Shown here in pieces: positions 59,333 through 64,000 of a stretch of DNA of 64,000 nt (position 1 is the stretch's first letter; each line of letters opens with the position of its first letter). The position numbers and the translations under genes are program-made. Below the pieces are notes generated by a model, which saw only the letters and a program-made list of their open reading frames with translations, ran no database searches and was not told the origin of the DNA. The DNA is taken from NCBI GenBank assembly GCA_951213105.1, contig OX578139.1:73099184-73163183 (forward strand). The letters are read 5' to 3'. This DNA comes from Amaurobius ferox. Lineage: Eukaryota > Arthropoda > Arachnida > Araneae > Amaurobiidae.

Positions 59333-60023
59333 GTGTGAGACCAGGCTTACTATATTTGCACAAGATTATCTATTCGATCTTTTATTAAAGCAGATTGGCA
59401 CATACCCCATGGTTTTTGTCATGGACCTTGAAACACTCAAAGCTAATCTGTACATTCTGCACTCTAATTGTCCACGAACGCCTCTTCAACGGTCATTGCC
59501 TGAATTCTATGCAGCACACTCTTTTCCATGTTGGACAGCCATTCTAGTCAGAATGATATCGGACGTTGACCGCCTTTCAATCTCTCTGAATATAGACTAT
59601 TGTATACCGGTCATTTTTTAATTCATTTAAAACAACCTTCTAGAGCCACGTCGCCTCTCAAATTCTTAATGTAGAGTATTACATCATTTCTCTCGTTGAG
59701 CTTTCTCTGCTTGTTGCAACATCGTGTCGCCTGAGGTTCAGATACGCCCTTCGTATCTCATTGATTGCCGTCAGGGCAATGCAGCAAAAGTTCTTTATTG
59801 GTTAACTTGTTAACCAATCTGCATTGTATAAGTGTTGGCCCCCAAGGAAATCTTTGACTCAACCACACCTGCAATTTACTTGCAATGAATTTATTGCCGC
59901 AGTGATCTCCTGGGCTAAGACTGTCGTAAACTGGTGCCTACGAGTCAGCGCTTTTGTGTCGTTTGGTATATATCGTAAATCTTCGTAATATTAACACTGT
60001 CTAAACGTCTCCAGGTCTCACAC
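59333..60023. mobile_element. Element with inverted ends TGTGAGACC...GGTCTCACA (solo LTR or MITE)
   Basis: GTGTGAGACCAGG (59333-59345) and CCAGGTCTCACAC (60011-60023) are inverted repeats with 12 of 13 bases matching. The ends fit the TG...CA rule of LTRs, and the ~690-base interior is less A+T-rich than its flanks. No flanking duplication was found, and no primer-binding site follows. GATTGGCACATAC and AACCAATCTGCATTG inside are loosely inverted. Confidence 0.4.
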
Positions 60024-60840
60024 TAGTATATTGCATGTATTCATAATAAACCACCAAATTTACATCACAAAGTGCGATCCCAATTGCGAGGTTAAAAATA
60101 CATGTTGATCCTTAATCACAGGGTTTATCTTTCATATTATATTTAATTATGTAGACTCAATTATTAACACACATTTTCACACACACACACACACACACAC
60201 ACAAGAATCCTTAATAATTAATTAATTTAAGATACTCGTTGTGTCAAATTCTTAGGAGAAAAAGACTTAGGAGGTATATGAGAACGTGTTTATATCTGAA
60301 CATTGAAATGATTTACGCTTAAACTTTTACCATTTTATAACTTATTAGTACATACCTCATATATTCTAGTTACACTACATAGATACGCGCAAATCGTATT
60401 ATTCTCCCTTATTTAGGGGACTCTTATTTTCGTGTTGCAACCATCATTTTTTACAGCAGTCGTCGTTTTTGTACGACTACATCACTTCAATTCTTGTCAA
60501 GATCTCTCCCGGCAATATTAATTTTATTTCTTCTAGTTTCGGGGATCCACACATTTCTCGACTCTCAACGGCCTTGCATTTTATGCGATTTTGTGGTGCA
60601 TCTTGATTAGATAATATTTTTCGATGGAGCTTGTACGATTCTTGTCCGGAAACAACAGTCAAGCAAAATGTCGCCATCGTGATCTTTCCAACTGTTGATT
60701 TCATAGCTAACTCATGAATTTATTGGTCATAAAACTCTCCGAGCAAAATTGCCAATCCTGGTGTGGCTTGTCTGAGATTTTTGTTCATCTTGTGTTGAAT
60801 AGCCTGAATTAAAATTGCTTAATAGGTCTCACAGTTAAAT
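60024..60840. other. No confident feature; (CA)n at 60179-60203
   Basis: A 75-codon minus-strand frame at 60477-60704 has a mixed, protein-like composition (FCLTVVSGQESYKLHRKIL), but I could not place it in a family. It may be a retroelement scrap. Confidence 0.35.
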
Positions 60841-61560
60841 AAACCTCTATATATTAAATCATGTATGTTCATTTGTCTGTTTGTATGTTTGATCTATATG
60901 CAAATACATAGTTTCTGATGTTTATTTTTCAAATTTAGTATGGTTCTTCTCTACTTTACTGCTAGTAACTTAGGTCTCTTTATCGAGTTTCTACTACCAG
61001 TAGTTCTCCACAAATTATTAAAAATGCCTACCATAGAACTAGCATCCTGCAGACGATAATTTTTACAGATCATTTTGACCGAACATTTTATCGCGCTGCT
61101 TAGCAACGAAATTAAATTAAATGATAGACGACTTTTTTACATTCATCCGATTTCAATTTTAAAGAAATTGATAGAAAAAGTAAGTTTATTAACGGACTGA
61201 ACATTACTTCTTATTGGGTTATATAATTACAGCCTTGGGATATAAGATCACGCCACACGATTACGGAAGTCACTTTTTGTTACATTCATCCGATTTAAAT
61301 ATTAAAGAAATTGACAAAAAAGTAATGTTACATCAATTATATATAATGTTATATTTGTCACAAAAGAATATTATAGATGAATAAGACTGGCTAACTAAGG
61401 TATGATTTGCACAAATCAAACTACTGAAGTCAGAAACTGGAGACTTTTGTATGAACATGGAAATTGACTAATAGATCATGAGAAAAATGTAAATAAGTGG
61501 AATTTTGTTAAAACATTTTATACATCGCGGAGTTTTTCTGTTTACATGCGCTCGAAAACA
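60841..61560 (-). repeat. Degenerate repeats related to the GTCY element bodies
   Basis: TACATTCATCCGATTT.AAT.TTAAAGAAATTGA occurs near 61138 and 61280. AAGGTA.GA.TT.CACAA recurs near 61397 and 61587 followed by AGAAACT..A.ACTTTGTAT. TGCTTAGCAACGAAATTAAA near 61096 is the reverse of a motif in E2 and E3, so this may be an old inverted relative. Confidence 0.5.
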
Positions 61561-61954
61561 ACTAAGTGAAGCTGAACGTTGATAAAGGTAGGAATTTCAC
61601 AACCAAAACTCTTGAAGGATAGAAACTTAAAACTTTGTATAGTATATGCGTGTTAGTTGGCCTATAAGTACTACGTATATAATAAGTAAAAGACATAACT
61701 AAACTTTTGGAATATTTACAAATAGCTGAATTTTTGTTTTAACCTATTGCTCGTGAACGACTAGATATAAAATTCGTATAGAATTCGTTTTTATACCATC
61801 ATACGTATAACAATTGTCCTAAATTTCCTTTATTAACTCCATACGTATTAAAACGTTCTTGGAGGTATTTAAATTACTAACTACAGCAGGCATTTTTAAA
61901 AATATTTTATCATGAATTTATTTCAAATTTTACAAGAAAAAATTAAACAAGAAA
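61561..61954. other. No feature recognised
   Basis: Part of the preceding degenerate repeat, then A+T-rich unique sequence. Confidence 0.35.
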
Positions 61955-62939
61955 GATCAATCATGCATAAAGCTTTGATTACGAAACACTTTCCAACTGA
62001 AATGCAATTTTATTTAAACATCTAAAATGCAATACATTCAGCGGTGATATTTTTTTTAATTATCACACAACTATAATAATTTAGTTTACTTGAAAACTTA
62101 AAACTTCATCGAAAAAAATGAAATTTATTCAAATGACGCCATCGAAATATAAATCATCTGACTCTCTATTTCAAAACAGTGAATATTTCATTCGTACACT
62201 TTCATCCCAGATCCAGAATTAAATAATTTTGTTTGAAACAAATTCAACAATTCTTATACAACTCATCTTACAATCGTTTGTTAACATTATGCATTCATTT
62301 AAATTAGGCTTCATTGCAGAAATAATCTAAGTTGGATGATCATTTAAATTAAAAAAATATTGTAATTGCGTTGGCGGAGAATATAATAGCTGCACAGAAA
62401 ATATCCAAACATAAAGCGATTTTAGGGCAGATGCAACACTAAATATGAATTTAAAAGAACTTTAGAAATCACGATTTTGACACTGGGAATAAAGGTGGAT
62501 GCCATATTTTATTTTGAAGTGGGATACGGGATCTCTTCATATTATATGGGTGTAATCATTATTTTAATTTTTATTTAAATAACTACTGGACAGATTTTGC
62601 TGCAATTTTTGTTATATATTTTATGGCATAATTTGAATATTTTCTAAAGTTTTCGAAGCAATTTGTGAATTTTAACTTTGCTTAAAAAATGTCTGAAAAA
62701 TTACGTCCCATAGGATTTAATGCATTTCATCTTGTCAAGCCGGATTCAAGCCCTCCAAAACTAATCGGGTAATATTTTGCATTTACATTCCCATATGTTC
62801 CACAGACCGTCTCAACAACATACTAAAATATAATTTTAATAAAATCATTTTTAAGGCAGTTATCGTACGAACGGTCAGACAGACAGAAAGACAGAATGAA
62901 CAAAGTCATAAGCACTTTTCAACTATGTTGTAAAGTGTT
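61955..62939 (-). mobile_element. Family B element, copy B5
   Basis: Starts GATCAATCATGCATAAAGC, body in reverse (CAGATGCAACACTAAATATG, TTACGTCCCATAGGATTTAA), slot (GACA)n at 62876-62893, AATGAACAAAGTCATAAGC, and the ACTTTTCAAC / GTTGTAAAGT hairpin at 62915-62937 with one mismatch. Confidence 0.85.
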
Positions 62940-63126
62940 AAAAATCGGTATTGTGTGTCCAAATGATTACAACTAAAGTGTGTTACCCTTAACATTAAAG
63001 GGTTTGAAAAAATCTTTGAATTGATACCATACTTGACAGTGGAGTAACATTTCCTCCAAGAAGTGGCTAATGGCGTCACAAATCACACAATACTTCACTT
63101 GGTAATTAGCCATTGTAATATACATA
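62940..63126. other. No feature recognised
   Basis: Unique sequence between B5 and the SINE target site. Confidence 0.35.
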
Positions 63127-63142
63127 TTTTCATAGAATACTT

Positions 63143-63419
63143 TTTTTATTTCCAATGGCAGACAACAAGACAAATATTATACAAACAGAGCGAACTTGAA
63201 ACATATAACGTGAACAGTCAATACCTCATAACACCGACCAGAACCGTGAAACCTGTCAGCCGTCACATGACGTTGTCCCGGTGCACCAGTGGGGGCCGGA
63301 AACACATCGCGCCCAACGACACAACATCCAAGCCTGCAAGCGGGATTCGAACCCACAACCCGGCAGCCGCACTATCACTAGGAAACGCTTGCTTTTGACC
63401 GTTCGACCACCGCGTCGGC
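63143..63419 (-). mobile_element. tRNA-Ser/Leu-like SINE (S3) with 16-bp target duplication
   Basis: On the minus strand it begins exactly at 63419 with GCCGACGCGGTGGTCGAACG (A box TGGTCGAACGG), has an extra ~20 bases before the B box as in class II tRNAs, then GGGTTCGAATCCCGC. The body contains GCGCGATGTGTTTCCGGCCC and the 3' tail is A/T-rich (GGAAATAAAAAAA). TTTTCATAGAATACTT flanks it at 63127-63142 and 63420-63435, identical on both sides, so the insertion is recent. The head does not form a tRNA acceptor stem, so it is not a tRNA gene. Confidence 0.92.
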
Positions 63420-63435
63420 TTTTCATAGAATACTT

Positions 63436-64000
63436 ATTTGAAATAAATATTTTAGCTATATTTATTGGGATTAAAAAAGAGACAATACATAGGTAAATTA
63501 AACTAAAAATAGACTTGAAATAAATTAAATATTCGATAGATTTTATAACGCAGTTATAACTCCAACGTTTTAAATATTCATGTCTTCTAACCTAACATCC
63601 ACCGAGAACATGTTTTCTGTGTGTCTAGACACACTTTAAAAATTAAAAATTGTGATATGTTAAAATTATGAAAGTTTCAGTTTCAAGCCTTCAATAGTAG
63701 TATATTTATATTTTATCCATCCAGTTTTATGTCAGGGATTATGATCCTGATAACTCCAAAACACAGAATTTCGTTGGAAATCCTTAAGTATTCATCCTTA
63801 AAATAAGTTTACTCGAATGATTAGACTTAATTCTTCCGCTCTAAATTTACTTCTTCTATTACGTCAATCCATGATGCTCCAATAATCCGAATTCCACTTC
63901 GTTGAGGAAATAGGTTCTTTACTTTATGCTGAGTAGTTTTAAATTTGTGCAATATGTAAATCTGCACATATGTTTTGAACTTTGCTTTTATGCTGCACTA
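63436..64000. other. No feature recognised
   Basis: A+T-rich, with no repeat or coding signal. Confidence 0.35.

Noticed and set aside
60477..60704. 75-codon minus-strand frame possibly like a retroelement gag
   Set aside because: No motif such as a zinc knuckle or known gag core could be pointed to; resemblance is only compositional.
63345..63419. Possible tRNA-Ser/Leu gene on the minus strand
   Set aside because: The acceptor stem cannot form (GCCGACG has no complement after the B box), and the unit lies within a 16-bp target duplication.

Overview
The window looks like gene-poor nuclear DNA from an invertebrate animal, most likely an arthropod. It is strongly A+T-rich, carries long (TA)n, (TG)n and (GTCT/GTCC)n microsatellites, and has tRNA-headed SINEs with target-site duplications, a Tc1/mariner-type deletion derivative, and many copies of hairpin-ended repeats. 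There are no operons, bacterial-type genes, rRNA genes or intact tRNA genes. I found no host protein-coding gene I can name. Almost every open reading frame above 60 codons falls in a repeat, a microsatellite or T-rich DNA. Only two short exon-like segments (5917-6066 and 6770-6906) deserve consideration as host coding sequence.

Most of the recognisable sequence belongs to one kind of non-autonomous element. Family A (about 0.95 kb, eight loci), its sister A' (two loci) and family B (about 0.95-1.3 kb, five loci) each have a hairpin at one end and a (TG)n or (GTCT)n microsatellite at a fixed slot close to it. Family A also has a subterminal inverted match (ACTTTCCTTATATA) at the other end and short internal tandem repeats. 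A larger set at 51.7-58.1 kb starts ACTAGNAG..ACCCGTT with a small head hairpin. One member carries a 298-bp tandem array, and the tails carry (GTCY)n and end near TATATAGATT. Hairpin, protosatellite and GTCY microsatellite together resemble the DINE-1/mini-me elements related to Helentrons. That assignment is an inference.

Layout. 0-6 kb: a hairpin, tandem copies of the family A tail, a fused-end mariner derivative, and an inverted A' pair. 6-7 kb: two exon-like pieces around a 104-bp tandem repeat with a SINE inserted in it. 9.6-10.2 kb: an LTR-promoter-like GC-richer patch. 11-15 kb: B then an inverted A pair. 15.5-17 kb: very long (TA)n. 19.0-19.5 kb: inverted Penelope-like terminal sequences with hammerhead-ribozyme-like motifs. 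20-25.6 kb: minisatellites, A copies and a 307-bp tandem duplication. 28-30 kb: an A copy split by a SINE-bearing insertion. 30.5 kb: a TA-flanked MITE. 32.0-33.4 kb: five 288-bp units. 34.2-34.9 kb: a 29-bp minisatellite. 35.5-38.3 kb: another inverted A pair. 39-44.5 kb: three B copies. 46-51 kb: a degenerate array, a foldback element and two abutting SINEs. 51.7-58.1 kb: the GTCY element cluster. 59-64 kb: a terminal-inverted-repeat element, a fifth B copy and a SINE with a 16-bp duplication.

Coordinates were read by eye and are accurate to a few bases at clean ends, and to tens of bases where copies are diverged. No database search was possible, so family names rest on motifs and architecture.
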